DNA of 64,000 nt, taken from positions 10,603,000-10,666,999 of the forward strand of contig NC_051098.1 in assembly GCF_901709675.1 (NCBI RefSeq), read 5' to 3'. Below the pieces are notes generated by a model. It was not told the origin of the DNA and did not search any database. It saw nothing but the letters and a program-made list of their open reading frames with translations. Numbering within the stretch: position 1 is the stretch's first letter; each line of letters begins with the position of its first letter. The stretch is from Syngnathus acus. Lineage: Eukaryota; Chordata; Actinopteri; Syngnathiformes; Syngnathidae. The position numbers were made by a program, and so were the translations under genes. Below, piece after piece: positions 11,631 through 26,200 of the stretch.

Positions 11631-12172
11631 AGGGGTGTAAATCGCGGGTTTTGTAACAATACGATATCATATCGATACAAAGAACCACGATACGATATTC
11701 GCCGATATCTTAAAGCCTGCTGTGATTCATTCACGATACATCACGATATAGTGCTCTACGATCGATATAGAACAATATCCTGATTTATAACAATTCATAC
11801 GCAAAATCAACAAGGTACTGCAAACTCTTTATTTAGGAAATTACAAAGTGCTTCCAAACGAATGACTGGAAGCCCAAAGGGGAGCGAATTTCCTCGTCTT
11901 CTTGGACACTAGCCATAGCACCAGCCCAGGAGCCGCGTAGTTGTCGGCTCCCCTTTCACGTGCCTGCTCTGCTCACAACACAACACGCCGCTCACTGCTC
12001 CCGGAAAGAGGAAGCAAGCAACAATGAACTGGATTTCAAAATAAAGTCGTGTCTAATGTCCGAGGTCAAAAACGGGCGATATAGATCGATGTTTACGTTT
12101 AGCATCGATGCCAGCAAATCGTAGAGCATTATATCGATTGATCGATGTGTATCGATGAATCGTTACACCCCT
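11631..12172 (+). mobile_element. Non-autonomous hAT-like element (MITE), 542 bp
   Basis: The element begins AGGGGTGTAA and ends TTACACCCCT, a perfect 10-bp terminal inverted repeat. Both subterminal regions are rich in ATCGAT/CGATAT words, as hAT transposase-binding regions often are. The interior has no long open frame. Flanking 8-mers (ACAAACTA against ACTAAATA if one base is shifted) are similar but not identical, so a target-site duplication is not proved. Family assignment to hAT is by terminus style only. Confidence 0.7.
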
Positions 12173-14141
12173 ACTAAATAACCTTATTTGACTTCCCATT
12201 TGGTCTCTTACAAAGAGTCTGTAGCGAGAATTGGATTTTTAGTCTGTCTGGATGGAGTGTGCTCGGTTTCCTTGTGACTGACTGCTTCCAAATATATTGC
12301 ATGAGGAAAGGTCTTGGCCTCTAGGCTGACATCAAATTGCTTTGAGTGGTGGGCGGGTAGAAGTCTTGTGGCGGAGAGTTAAGATTGTCTAGTCCCTCAA
12401 CTTTTTTTTTCTATCATCTCCCTTTTTTATTCTGCCTCTTTGGGAGGCTTCTGACTACCCGACGGAAGAAATATTCAATTGTTAGGGATCTGCTGCACAG
12501 TATGTCATGACAATACCTTAATTTTAAACTTGCAAACATTCTAAAATTGAAGTTAGGGGTTACTGTGCTCCTAGTAATAAAAAATAAAAAGCTTGGAGCT
12601 TTTTAGTCATACTTATCTAATTGCATCTTTTAATATGATAATTCCTGATGGGATTCCCTGACTTGTGGGTTCCTGCTTGAATCCCTCAGCACACTGTTCC
12701 ACTGCATGTTGTTGCTCATTAATATGCAATGTGGAACTACAGTATGCAGGTTCTTAAAAAAAAAAAAAGGCCAAGGCCAAAGCAATTTCATTTTCTAAGC
12801 AGAACCTTTGAAGAGTTAATTTCAAATGCCCTCCAACCACAGCTCAATCTGAATTGCATTTGGATGGAGAAAGTCTTGTGTTTAGAAAAAAAAAGAAAAA
12901 TGGGGGAATGGTCGATTTGCCATCAGTTAAAAGGCAAAAATGACACAGCAACACGTAAAATATAAAATGTCATGAATACCTGATTTGCCCTCAAGTGTGT
13001 ATTCAATCTCTGTGAACTATAGCTCAATCTTTTCCTTCAATTTGGGATCACAATGCTACTGGCATTTGTCTTTTTTTTTTTTTTTTTTTTTTTGCAGCCA
13101 GGGCCTTACCCAGTCCATTTGTTGCATGAGATTGTTTGCAATTAACTCTGTCAGCTCTGTGTTAAAATAAAACCTTGGGATGGGTGCGAGTCTCAGAACG
13201 TTTGCCTTCAGAAATATATTTTTCTTATAAACTAATTAACTGCACTGACTTTCTCAAGGTTTTCAAATATATCTATCATATTTCAATCTTTTTTTTTGCT
13301 GGGGGGGTCACAGCCACCTTTTCCGATTGCTATTTGGCTTGAATAAGAAGGAATAAATACAAGTTTCCAGCCGAGCGGTGACCCTGAAGGGGATAAATGG
13401 TACAAAAAAACGGACGGACGAAAGATGGTAAATGTCCCTCTGCTTTGTGAGCAGCTGAGTCAAATGTCAAACTAAATCATCAATTCTACCAAAAGTGAGA
13501 TGGCAGTGGACTTTAACTTCCCACTCCTACCGAGGTTCAAACTGTCAACTGAGTGAAAAGAACCTTTCACTCCAAGCATGTTTAATCAGTAAATTGAATT
13601 ATTGAATCAGTCCAAATAGAACCAGACTTGGAAAGTACACAAACACTTTGTCCAACTACAAAGAAACCAAATCCAATTTGTCAGTCTAACGCAATACATG
13701 CGTAATGGGACCGCAGCTAATCAAACCCGCCTAGTCTATGACGGTGATCCACACACACAGATGGACAGTATTTTTATTATTAAACATTTGTAATTTTGTT
13801 ATGATGGTTTTTGCTGTCATTTTAATCCTGGTGTGGGTCTTTCCAGCAAACTGAATTGCACCAGAGTTCATTTGCTAAACTGAGCGACTTTCATATTTGG
13901 CCAATTGAACCAAATTCCTGTATGAGGGCTACTTTTTAAATAAATTTCAAAATCTCACGCACTCCCCTGGAGTGCTTTGACGTACCCCACGCTGGGACAC
14001 ATACAAACAAGATATAGCCATTTCCTCTAAATATTCTGCACTCGCAATTACAAGCTTCGACCATTTTGGTTTGCTCCATTAAACAGACTAACTCCCAACG
14101 AGGCAAATGTCCAGACTGAGGTGTTTGGGTTTTGAAGGGTC
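12173..14141. other. Intergenic DNA, no gene recognised
   Basis: Short open frames only. Contains a 23-base T run at 13,071-13,093 and a G-rich tract near 13,300. I see no protein homology, structured RNA or transposon terminus. Confidence 0.5.
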
Positions 14142-14432
14142 ATGTATTTTCCACACTATAAGGCGCACCTTCAATGAATGGCCCGTTTTAAAACTTTGTC
14201 CATATATAAGGTGCACCAGATTATAAGGCGCACCTTCAATGAATGGCCCATTTTAAAACCTTGTCCATATATAAGATATATACATTTGGCCCGCGGGCCG
14301 GACTTTGGACACGCCTGCTGTAGTGGCTCAATATTGGTCCATATATAAGGCGCACCTGATTATAAGGCGCACTGTCGGCTTTTGAGAAAATTGGAGGTTT
14401 TAGGTGCGCCTTATAGTGTGGAAAATACGGTA
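14142..14432. mobile_element. TA-flanked MITE, copy 1 (ACTATAAGGCGCACC family)
   Basis: Inverted termini: GTATTTTCCACACTATAAGG on the left and its complement (CCTTATAGTGTGGAAAATAC) on the right. The interior carries tandem copies of a unit of roughly 60 bp beginning TATAAGGCGCACCTTCAATG. The terminal sequence and TA context fit a Tc1/mariner-like MITE; no transposase is present. Confidence 0.7.
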
Positions 14433-17400
14433 GTTCACATGGAAGCATAGAGTGTTTGTGGAATCAATGGACTTTAATTGAACTGATATGGTGAGTGAAC
14501 AATGCAATAGATCACTCGAGCTGTACCTTTCCGATAAACTGACCAGCCGCCTTCCTTGGTACACAGGTCAAGCAGAGCAGAGGTTGTGTTTCTGATGCGA
14601 CGCCTTCTCAAGATTGAAAGATTGCATGCAACCCATCTTATTTGCAACAAATGACAGCCTCAGTTTAAACCCCAAAACAAATGATCCTCTTTGCTCTCCT
14701 TGTTTCTGAAACCATTTTCTTGACTGTCAAATTGGGTCCCTTTGAAATGTATATTTTGGCATTTCTGTCGAGTGACCCTCAAACATTCCATTTATATCGT
14801 TCCCATTCCTGTCTAATATTTTTGTGCAGCAGCAAAGAAAAATTACCACCTGCCACAACAGTCAGTCAGCAAAGCAAACGCCATATCTTGAGACTTTTCT
14901 CCGAGTAGAAGCTTGTGTGAGTGCTTGGGAGAAAACAGCAAAAGAAATATGGTGAAAGGTCAAAATTGTCTTTTCTGGCTCCCGGTTGATTTGCCTACCC
15001 ACTCGGGAATTGAGGCAACAAACACTGTTCTTTGAGTGACTCACCATGCTTGAAAAGGCGATTAAATTCTGTCTTTGCCCCTCTCCCCACTTGCCAAGTA
15101 AATGGGGCCACCTCCCTACAGATCCACTACATGAAATGACCTGTGGCGAGGACATCATCGCTTCTATTTTCTAGTTGGCAGGAGGCCATATTTTAATATT
15201 AAGATCGACGCATTCTCTTTTGCAATCATGTCGTTTTGAAATGTGTTTTTGAAATGTCGTAGTTATTGCGCTAATGCACAAGCAGCAGGGACATCTCTTG
15301 ACTATTATTTATTATCCCCACGAGTATCATACAGCACTGAATGACTGGTGACTGCTGTTATCAAGTTGTCCTTTTTCCTCCTCTTATTTGAAAATTGGTC
15401 ATCCTCCTCAAAGGAAGAGGGCATTTTCAAGATACCCTGCAGATTGCTTATTTCACGGCCCATGTGCATAGTTTGACACAAGCCCTCTATCTCCTTGCTC
15501 AAATACAAACACTGTCTGGCCCTATACTCAAAATCATTTCTTTCATGATCACGCTATTGCCACCATAAAGCCTTTTCTATCTGCACATGCCTGAAATGGC
15601 ATCTCAACATTTCACTGTATTTTTGATAACGTATCTGACTAAAAGCTCTTAACCTGTACATACTTTTGAAATCTGACATAAATAAAAACGCCATAACAAT
15701 AATTCTTTCACAAGTACATTATCTATATTTTTTTAATGCGATAAACTAAATGAAATGACGTAACATGCAAATATTAAATACATTAATCTGACTGTGTAAA
15801 ATTGGATTGCATATTAAAAATTGCCTGACAATATTAACATGGAGATGTGAGGAGCGGCAGAAACAGGCACTTGCCAATTACAAGCCTCCTCAAACCAGTT
15901 AGTGAGAGATTGATTGCGCAATCTGCGCCCACTTTGCATCTCATCCATAATTTTGAATTGGAAAATTCGGACATTTTGGGGGATTTAAAAAGACTGTCAA
16001 ATCTGATAACTAATTTTACAAAGAACATTAATTAATCATTATTTATGTTTTACTTTTCATGGTGCTGCAAAAGCGATGACCCCCCCCCTCCCTCGTTTTT
16101 TCTCGCACTGTTCCCATCCCTGTTTGGAGGTCAATCTCATTGTAGCTGTTGGCCACACTTCAGAATCAGCATTCAGCCTGATAATTGATTCATCATCAGC
16201 AACCCTTTGAAAAATAAAACAGCCCTCCTGATTGCAAATGTTCTTTACGCCCATTTTATCTGTCTTACATCAAATGTACAGCTCATCCTTACAAATTACA
16301 CTGTAAGCAGTTGAGATGAGTTGTCTGTGCAAGAAAATGTCACGCTTCAATGAGATGATCGCAGAGTGAGGAAGGCTTGATGCGCATCTGTGACCTAAAT
16401 AATGCAATTTTTTGGCATTCTAATAAAAATAAAATAGAATAAAAAAATAAAAAAAAGATGTACACAATTTTGTGTGATCTGAAAAAGAATATAACACTTA
16501 ACTATTATTTTCTTTGGAGCTAGAAATTAATGTAGTGACTGTTTGGTATTTTAGTGCTTTATGGCTTTTATGAGCGTGTAAAACTACTGCACACCATTTT
16601 CACTTCAGTCTCACCAAATTAAATCTAACACCAAAACACGGGTTCATTTGTTAATGGATGATGTCAAACAATCAAAAGCACTGAAATGAATAATGTGACA
16701 ACGTATCGGTGACACCATGTTTTGTTTACTGTTGTGATTGTGTAACCTAATTAATTTTGCCATATTTGCAGACTTTATATAATGGGGAGGAAGTGTTTGA
16801 GCTGAGTCAATAAGTGGTTTCATTTGAGGCCATCGCTAAATAATTACGCTAATTGCCACATGATTGAAAAAAATAATACAGAAAATCTTTTATCGCTCGA
16901 CACCTTTCACTTGAATTCATCCATTTCAGTCAAGTTGTGGATAGCAAAAAAGGTTACATTGTACAGGTTCAATGAATCTAAATCTTTCGTAAATCCTGTG
17001 AAACATTGCAGAACGATGGAATCAGTCCCAGTTGACATTAAACGACCTCTCTCTCTACTTTTTTGTTTTTTTTCTCCTACATGGTATTTAATTAAATCAT
17101 TTTCACTCTGCTTCTGCCTCTGGGGTGCCATGTATTGGAAAGAAGGAACAAGAATGTAATCTTAGTTTATGCCTCATTTTGCCATTAACTGTAATTGGCT
17201 TCTAGTTCCATCTTGAGCAGCTTGAGGGGACAAACTTTGTTCCACAAGGAGAAAATTAGACAGATGCTTCGGTGTCTCCCCCTCCCTTTCCATCTGTCAA
17301 GCTTTCTTAAGTGCATTTGAATCACGACGAGGTCCGACCGGACTATGGTGACGACCATTGGGTTCTCATGTGAGAGTTAAATAATTATTTTCCTCAATCC

Positions 17401-20400
17401 CTGCCGACTATGACACAGGAGAGTATGATTTGTAGCTCAGCCAATGAGTGCGATCACACCATTTGTAACACGCCCCAGGTTCCCCAATGCTCATCGCTGA
17501 CAGTCTCTGCTTCCCAGGTACTAGCTCCCACAGTTGATGAGTCAGAAGAGGGGGCAGATTAATTTCTCCATTTCCGTTTAAGTCAGATCTTTGCTAGACT
17601 GCAAGCACATATCAACCTGACCCACCGTCACCTCGAGGGAAGCTTTATTCCCACTACCACAAAATACTTTTGATTGTCCCTGTGGTAGTCGTAAAGCTTT
17701 ATTGGCATTTGATAAGAATTCTACAGTATGATCTTTATAATTATCTTCTACTCTCCTACTCTGATCTCATTGATTATTGGGAAAATGGAGAGAAATGGAA
17801 AGCGGCTCAATCCCAAAATACTTTTGTTTGATGTAACACTAATTTTTTTTATTTTTAGCTCTGTGATTAGCAGCCGGTGACTCCAAAGTGTATCCTTAGA
17901 TCTAAGATCACCCACGACCGTAATATATACATTTATTATTATTGTAATTAACATTATTAATGTTCTTTTTATACATGTTACGGTACAGCACTAGATTTAA
18001 TAGCGTGTTAAATAAAACGATGCATTCAGAGAGACAGAAAAGTAATTTCTTATCCTCTTGGGCAACCTACTGTTAAATAATTCCTTTTGAAACCCTATGT
18101 TACATTGAAACAGCATTATAGTGAATAATCATGTCATTCCATTTGCGCTGTACGCATGCCACAATGTTGTATTTTAAAAAGAAGGGGGATTCTCCATTAG
18201 GGTCCCCTTGTACTGGCGGGTTTCAAATAACAGCAGAAAGAGAATTTGCCCTGCTGGGAATGGATTTTCTCAAATATAACCAGTGTTAAAATGTTTTATA
18301 TATAAATTGCATCTCAAATAAGAATGTTACTGTCAAGCTGTAGTAGCAGCTGTTTGTTTGTCTCATTTTCACATCTGCTTTTCTCCAATATGCCCACAAA
18401 CTCTTTCATTCGTGCCAACTATAATTATGTCTCTTAATTACATAGTATTTACACAGACAGACAAAGCAGATTTGATCTGATACATACAATGTGCATAATG
18501 CAGGCAGGATAAAAATACAGCTTAGGCTATTTGGCTGCATTCAGGCATCAAGATGGCTGACATGATTTACTGCCATACAAATGAACATCACACTCCTGCA
18601 CACTCAAACACACACTCATCTCGCACGAGAGCTTCAAAACAGATACAATCAGCGAGATATAGAAGGACTCATAATTTTTTGACCTCGAGTTATAATGTGT
18701 GTACTGCTATTTCAAATACGAATATCCGGGGGGGGGGGGGGGGCTCATACATACTCTGGTCACCTCACAACACGAGACAGAGTCCTATCGATTTGTAGGT
18801 AATGCTAATGTACGGTTTGGGCTAGTGCTCCTCAGCTTTCACGCATTGCGGTCTAGGTCATTTATAGAACAGGCTTGGACAGACATAGTGCTATGGATCT
18901 TTTCTTCCCTATGAAACAAGATATTGGTAGCCTTAGAGCATGGTTGCCTGAGTCATATTTGAACATTTGCAGTAAACAAGTTAAAACAAAAATAGGCCAA
19001 TTGCATGTACTGTAATTGTCATGGTCGGTTAATGATTTAATTAAATGCAATTGCATGTCTGCTTTTGACTTCAACTTTAATTGTAGATCATCAAGACTGT
19101 CAGGACTGTGCAACAAATAACCATCCATCTATTTTCTACCACTTGATGATAACAGGTCTGTGCATACTGACTAACATTGGGACTGTCTAATGAGCACTGA
19201 AACATATGGACTTCAAAAGACTGACAAATGATGAATTGTAACACTCAAACTGAAGTGCCACATCGGCAAGAAAGAATGTTGTATTAAAACTTCAAATATC
19301 GGGTCACCCAAATCTGTCTTCGCAAATGCAGTGCCGAGGCTTCGGGACTAAAACAATTCCCCAGTCTGCAAACTCCCAAATACCACATGCGGTTTATTTG
19401 TGGCATATTTGTTGAAAACAAAAAGATTTTGCAGTAGAATGGATCTGATTGTGATGCAATTACCTGCATCGTCTGTTATGTTAATATTGGAATAATTTTA
19501 GTATTGACTATTGTGTTAGACAGCGTTTAATAAATGGGTAATAAAATCCTTCACATTATATAATTCAACCCTGCTCCATTAGTAAAACCTTGTTTCGCTG
19601 GGCAAAACCGAAGAGAATATTGAATCTAAATAACCGTGTAATCGTATGTATCAATTTCTGGTTCCCTTTCAGGCCATTCCTGGAATTATCTTTTCAATGA
19701 CTGTACTTGAAAATATTCTTATTTGCATTACGGTAAAGAAATGCCGTCATAGATCAGAATCATGCAAAGAGACTATCAATCAACAAGGAAATGTGGAAAA
19801 CAACATTTCCTGTAGGGAGCAGAAATCCAGTGACGATACGTAAACAGTAGTTCTCATGTTTGCACAAAAGATGACCTCAACAAAGACAATCATTGCAAGG
19901 AGAGATGAGAACCTTTCGCTGCACAGCTCTAACCTTGTCTTTAATGATAACACTTGACACGCCAATTTGTCTTTTCTATTGTCATTTCTCTATTTCCTGT
20001 CTCGTTAGGTTGACTGGACTAATCAAACAAGCATTTGATTAATGCTTCAGCAAACTTCGCTCATTACTCTGAAAAGGTGCCTCATTAGGTGGATTGTCAT
20101 TATATTCTTCTAACAAGCAGGATTTTCAAAACGGGGTCTCTCGAAAGATGCTTTCAAAGGTAACCATTGTTCTCAACTGTTGTCAGCCCGTGACCTACAT
20201 TTCCCTGCTGCTAAATCACAACACAATTTTAGATGTTTAAATTTCAAATGTGACCCAGCACTATTTTTTTGAACGAATTGAGTCATCACATGGCCTGTGT
20301 TCCTGCTCTCTGTGGCTGTGCTGCACAACTTTCATATGTCATGTACTTATCGTGTTGCGTGCTAGCCTCGGGGGTCTTCTCGCTTTCTTGACAGCCATGG

Positions 20401-22858
20401 AAGAGGCCGAGACTGTCTAATGGCTTTTGGCAGGGCATAAAATTGGTCAAATGGCAGATCAAAAGCGCAAAGCTGGAAGACGCTCAGTGACAATTTTGCA
20501 TTTGATGAAATTAGAGCGCCAACACTGTAGCACAGGTGCATGTTTTGAAAGCTACATTTCCTTCTTCTTTCCCCCAAGTGATGTCACACATTAGTTTTGG
20601 ATTTGAGTAAGCTTTTTCTTTTGCAGTAGATTCAATAATTGTGCTTATGTTTCTTTTCTTTCTGTAAGTCTCTTGCACCGAGTACTACTCACATTTCTTG
20701 CTGGACACTTCTTCTTTTTCACCACTAAGTCAATTTAATGCATCATGATTTTATCATCATCTAACGCACCTCATTAAGACTCACAAGAATTGAAATGTGC
20801 AGCAGAATGTTTGCAAACAGCACTAAACCGTCTGCTTAATTGATTTGAAAACGGCACACTTAAATTTAAGTACCTCAGCTTTATAGCTCATCTTAGGCCC
20901 ACTTACTACTCAACGTTTAATTGTTAAATGATGCGGACAAAAGGTGCAAATCTGTTTAGGAGGAGAAAGTAATACATACAGGATAGAGAAAGGCATAGTA
21001 CTGCAAACATTTAAACCTGTTACATTTTTCAAGCAGTTTAAATTATAATGTTTGTATTGTCATTGTACAACATATATAATTTGTCATACGCAACGTCAGA
21101 ATAGAAATCGTAGGTAAAGGGGCAGAAAACACAAAGATGGATGAAGGGAAGGTCACGAGAGCTGACAGTTGGTTGCACGCTAAATCCAAAGGGTTCAACT
21201 GCTGCACTAATGAATACCACAGAATTGATTTTATACTCTTAATAGACTATTTCTGGAAAATATATGACATTGGTCTGAAAGACACAGACATTCAATAGAA
21301 TATAGTTAATTTTTTTTTTTTGCCCCGTGAAATTATACACTTCATCATTAACGCTATCTTTCAGGCTCCATCTTGTCTCATTTAGGTGCTCAATTTACAT
21401 AATTCAAAATGTCTAAAGATAGCCATGAAGTGTAAATAATGCAGAAAACCATTAAAGGAACCTCAAGCAAACATATGGAGGGAAAGAGAAAGATGCCAAG
21501 TGAGGATGTGTGATTTTAGTTTACTGAAAGGAGCCCCTGCTGAACCAACCAATAATGTTTCAAAGCGAGTAAATATACAATGACGCATGAGCGGCGCTTG
21601 GACAAGTCCAGCAAGGACCTACAATAAGAAAATAGCTGCTTGACATTTATGCACGATCTTTACTCTTAATACTGACTGACATCAATGCCTTTAGCAATTA
21701 AATGGCTATAACCGATGTATATAACTGTAAAGAAAACAGGAAATGCAAATATGTGCTTTAACCTGTGGCGGCTCTGAAGGCCTGCAAAGTGCAAACATTT
21801 TTGACCCCACCTTATACCCTTACAGTTGTTAATCTAATCTTCAGAAGCATCCTTGCCACATTAGTCACTGTATTTTTAGAATTATAAGCCTATAGAGAGA
21901 GTACGAGATGCTCCGGGCTCTAACACACTCACAACCCTAATGAGGGTCATAAACTAGACGCATGAGTCACATGTAGAGCTAATAGAAGAGCTCTACAAAA
22001 ATGCAGTGACACAAACCACTTCAGTGCATCCCATTTGGCTTCACATGGGAATGTTTCTCATGCAATTCAATTCTACTTAAGAGGAATACTTTAAGGTTTC
22101 TTCAACTCAACAATAATCCATTTACATGAATCTGTCAAAACATATGTAGGCCATATCCCGCATGAGCACTTGAGTGCTGTTAAACACAAAATGTGAAAAA
22201 AATTAAAAACATCTTTATACTGCAGAAAAGCAAAGACTATAAATCGAACGATCCCTGAAGTGACTCAAAGTGCTCAGCTGTTTTGAGCCTCGTGACCAGA
22301 ACCGGCAGTGTAATACATCATCGGATTGTGCCAAATAGACCCAACGCCTGCTTGTAGCGCAGCGCACATCCATAAAACACCGCATTACCATGATAGCATA
22401 CTTGCCCAACCAAGTGTCAAGTGCATTTGGATTTGTCTGTATACATAATGACAAAAAGGCTAGAAGATGTATTGGTGTGTTTGATAGAGGTCCTAAGGTT
22501 CTTTGCGTACGCACACATGCTCACAAAAGCATTCAGCGTTTCCGTCTGAGTCACCCCAAACCATCTCCCACTGGGCACCGCAGTCACACCTGACAGGCCA
22601 CATCAGGCACAGAGACACTCATCCACCAATCCATCTACACGCACATTCCACTAGAAATAAACAAGCGCTTGATTGTGCGTGTGTGTGCCCGCACTCACAC
22701 AAACACATTTTGTCTATAATCAATTGAAAATCAACTGTACTCAACCGTATGAGGTGGGCAGAAAGACAATGGTGATTTGCTTGTATAGCGTATACATTTT
22801 CCTAATGTATTTGTAGCCTCTGGGTGTGTGCCATATATAGATTATTCCATTTAAAGAG
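14433..22858. other. Intergenic DNA, no gene recognised
   Basis: No frame here shows protein homology or consistent splicing. Noted items: a C run at 16,080-16,087, a 16-base G run at 18,728-18,743, and a short fragment at about 21,913-21,950 resembling the ACACxCxCAACCCTAATGAGG part of fish LINE/SINE tails. The block around 15,840-16,250 is less AT-rich and could be conserved noncoding DNA, but this is unproved. Confidence 0.45.
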
Positions 22859-23230
22859 TACTGTATTTTCCGCACTATAAGGCGCATTGGATTATAAGGC
22901 GCACCTTCAATGACTGGCCCTTTTTAAAACTTTGTCCATATATAAGGCGCACCGAATTATAAGGCGCACCTTCAATGACTGGCCCTTTTTAAAACTTTGT
23001 CCATATATAAGGCGCACTGAATTATAAGGCGCACCTTCAATGAATGGTCCATTTTAAAACTTTGTCCATATATAAGATATATACATTTGGCCAGACTTTG
23101 GACACACCTGCTGTAGTGGCTCAATATTGGTCCATATATATATAAGGCGCACCTGATTATAAGGCGCGCTGTCGGCTTTTGAGAAAATTGGAGGTCTTTA
23201 GATGCGCCTTATAGTGCGGAAAATACGGTA
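22859..23230. mobile_element. TA-flanked MITE, copy 2
   Basis: The termini (TACTGTATTTTCCGCACTAT on the left, ATAGTGCGGAAAATACGGTA on the right) are inverted and bounded by TA. Inside are three tandem units of about 62 bp, each holding TATAAGGCGCACCTTCAATG then TTTGTCCATA. It is longer than copy 1 because it has more internal units. Confidence 0.75.
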
Positions 23231-26200
23231 GATCAAGTGAGTAGGAACTTTACTTCACTACGGTCACGTTCCTCTTGGTCAGGAACTGTCAGATGCTCAG
23301 CACATTTTGAGCAGGTGCATTGTGAAACAGCCACAAAAATCCCATTAAAGAGAATTTAGCAGGAAGAAGATAATTCTTATTTTAGGTTGGAATATTTTTT
23401 TCTGACATCACTTTAAAGTAAAGTTAAAAAAGTGAGCCAAGACATCACGTAATGCAAACAAATGGTCAGCCTCAGTGCCACCCGGAATTATTTCTCTTAC
23501 CAAATGTCACGCTCTCCAGACACTGCACATTTTGACAGAGTTGCCGATCACATCTTGGCCATTTGCAGTCAGGAAAAATGAAAAGCAACACAGCCAGCAG
23601 GAGCATTAACTCAGCAACGTCTGTGCCTCCTCCCTGCTGGCTGAGTGGGATGGGAGTGAAACACAAGTGGGAGAAAAGATAAGAGAGCCGAGCGACACAG
23701 AACAGACAAAGAAGCAAATATGAGCCGTGTGTGAGTCACTGTGCCAGCAGATGATCTGTGATTGTGTTGCTGTTCCCAATACACAAGAACGCATTCGAGT
23801 ATGACAGCATAAACCAAAATACTCCCGTATCGATGATGAATAAGCACGTTTTCATTGCGACAACCGCAATACTCGTGTTTTCGTCAGTTAAGTACAAAAG
23901 AGACTATAGGAGATCAACATATTGATCAAGAAGAGTTTCACCGACATGAGTATTGCAAGTTTTATTGAACACAGGTACACACGCCCATCTCTTTTTTACT
24001 TCAGTACATTCAGACAAGCAAGCTTGGCATGGGAACGCTGGGTTATCAAATATGTAGAACATACACAGCAGGGAGGAGGCAAGAGAGAAGCTTGTTAGGG
24101 CATCAAAGTGAGTGAGGAAGAAGGTTGATGACAACTAAAATTTGAAATCTATCTCAAGTTTCGGAAATAGATGAATCTGTGAAAGTGTGCTGCAAGATTT
24201 ACGTTTTGGGTTCAAAAGCCCCTCACGTGTATTTATTTATATTTCAAGTTTGGTTGATTTTTTGTAGTGTTGACGAGTCTTGAGCATTTCTCACGTCATT
24301 GAGGTGAAGGTAGCATCAAATATTAAATCTAAATTCATGTAATGAAATGTTCTCCACTTCATGCTTGGGCATTTTTAATCTTATGACCATCACAGAAAGG
24401 TGCACGTCCACAGATTGTGTTGCCACTTACATTTTATCCGACCTCGCAACCATTCAAGCATGTGCTGTCATCTCTGATTTGGCCGAGAAATCAAAAAGTT
24501 GCCCGAGGCAATGCTTGAAATTTTTGAGAAGTTTGCCCGTGTTACCTAAGGTTCTTCTGTAAATAAATATGTGTCCAGGCACAGCAGGCCTATATTCCAC
24601 ATCAGTGGCTAAAAAAAAAAGCCAGAAGCAGTGGTGCCTATGTGCAAAGAGAACAACACACACTCTGTGGACCATGGTAATGGGTAGTAAATGTCAGCGC
24701 GTCGCTCACCGCCTCTCCACCTATCGTTCATCTTTTTGATCCTTTTGATCCGTTCTTTCACTGTAACACATTGTTTCTATTTTATAATGTCCTTTGCTAT
24801 TTTTAACAAGGCCTTGGTGGCACCGTGGTTGGTGCAGATGGTTTGAAATTGAGAGGGGTTAGTTTAAATCCTGCTTCAGACAGATTTTCAATCCAACTTC
24901 ATTTTTATCTAATACCTTTCATTTGTATATAAGAAATGATGTTCTTGTATTCAATTTAATTCTCACTCATTACACTTTGGTTAAAATTTTCACATTTCAG
25001 CACTTCATAGGCAATTTTTGCAGATTTTTTTTTTTTTTTTTTAAATATTGCACATTTTCTTCCTTCCTCACCAGTCCAGATATCTTGTGACATTATTTCA
25101 GCCCAACACCTGAGACGTGGTTGGGCTGTCACACAGCTGTCATGTGTGAAAACTGGTGACGTAAATAAACACGTGTCAATACTGTAGGATTCACGTGGCT
25201 AAGTGATTTATTAACCTTGAATAACATTTGCTTATGTACATATATGGGCAATGTGACGAAGGAGATTGTGGATTTATCTGGTACTCTGACATAAGCCACC
25301 GTCGTGAACAACAATAAAGTTGTGTGATTTGATCTGGGCATAATGGTGATGGAGTGACGGACGGATGACAGAGTGACGGACTGACAATGACAGTTTTGGT
25401 TCGCTTTGAAATTATGACGGATAAAGGATGGGTTGCCCAATTTTGATTGTATTTGCTTCAGTGCCCAGAATTATGTTGTTGTCATTTTTTTGATATTCTT
25501 AATTAAAAACATGTCCGTCAGATTTAAAGAGATTTTAACAGACAGTTGTTTGCTGTACAAGCTTCTCACACATTTAAATGTTTTTTCTATCTTCTAGTGT
25601 GGTGTTTGTCCTGCCAATCAAATGTGGGGAAAAAAATATTTTGTTGATGAAAACCGGGAAGCTAGGTCTCAGGCTGTTAAATGCATAATGAACCATACAA
25701 AAAGATATTTTCTTTGAGGCTAGACTCAAATGTTTCTTATTTTGTCATGAATATTTTATGCAATTAGAGGAGGCATTAAAGCATGTAAAGAGTGAAAATA
25801 AACAATGGGGTTCAGGAGAAAGGGAACATGTAGGCAAGGGTGTTTTGACGGATTTATGTTGAATATAACAAAATATAGGGCTTAAATGAGTCAGTTGATA
25901 ATACAATCAGTTGAATACTGAACATGAAGAAAATTATAGAGCAGTTCCCACCAAGCGATTTGATTAGACAATCGTCGTTCCACTAGAAATGACGCACTGG
26001 GATTTGATACTTTACATGAGACTCCACCTCACAGGCATTTGCATTTTTAATGTTAATTGGGCCTACATGAACAGTCAGTGGTTATCTAACGTTACTGTTG
26101 CTTGTTAAAAACATAGCATCCCCCAATTATTTTTTTAGAAATAACATTTGATTTTAAAGTAGGAATGTTCATCGACAAAGACAAGCAAAATAATAATAAT

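Noticed and set aside
22503-22727. Histidine-rich 74-aa open frame
   Set aside because: It arises from CA-rich simple sequence in intergenic DNA.
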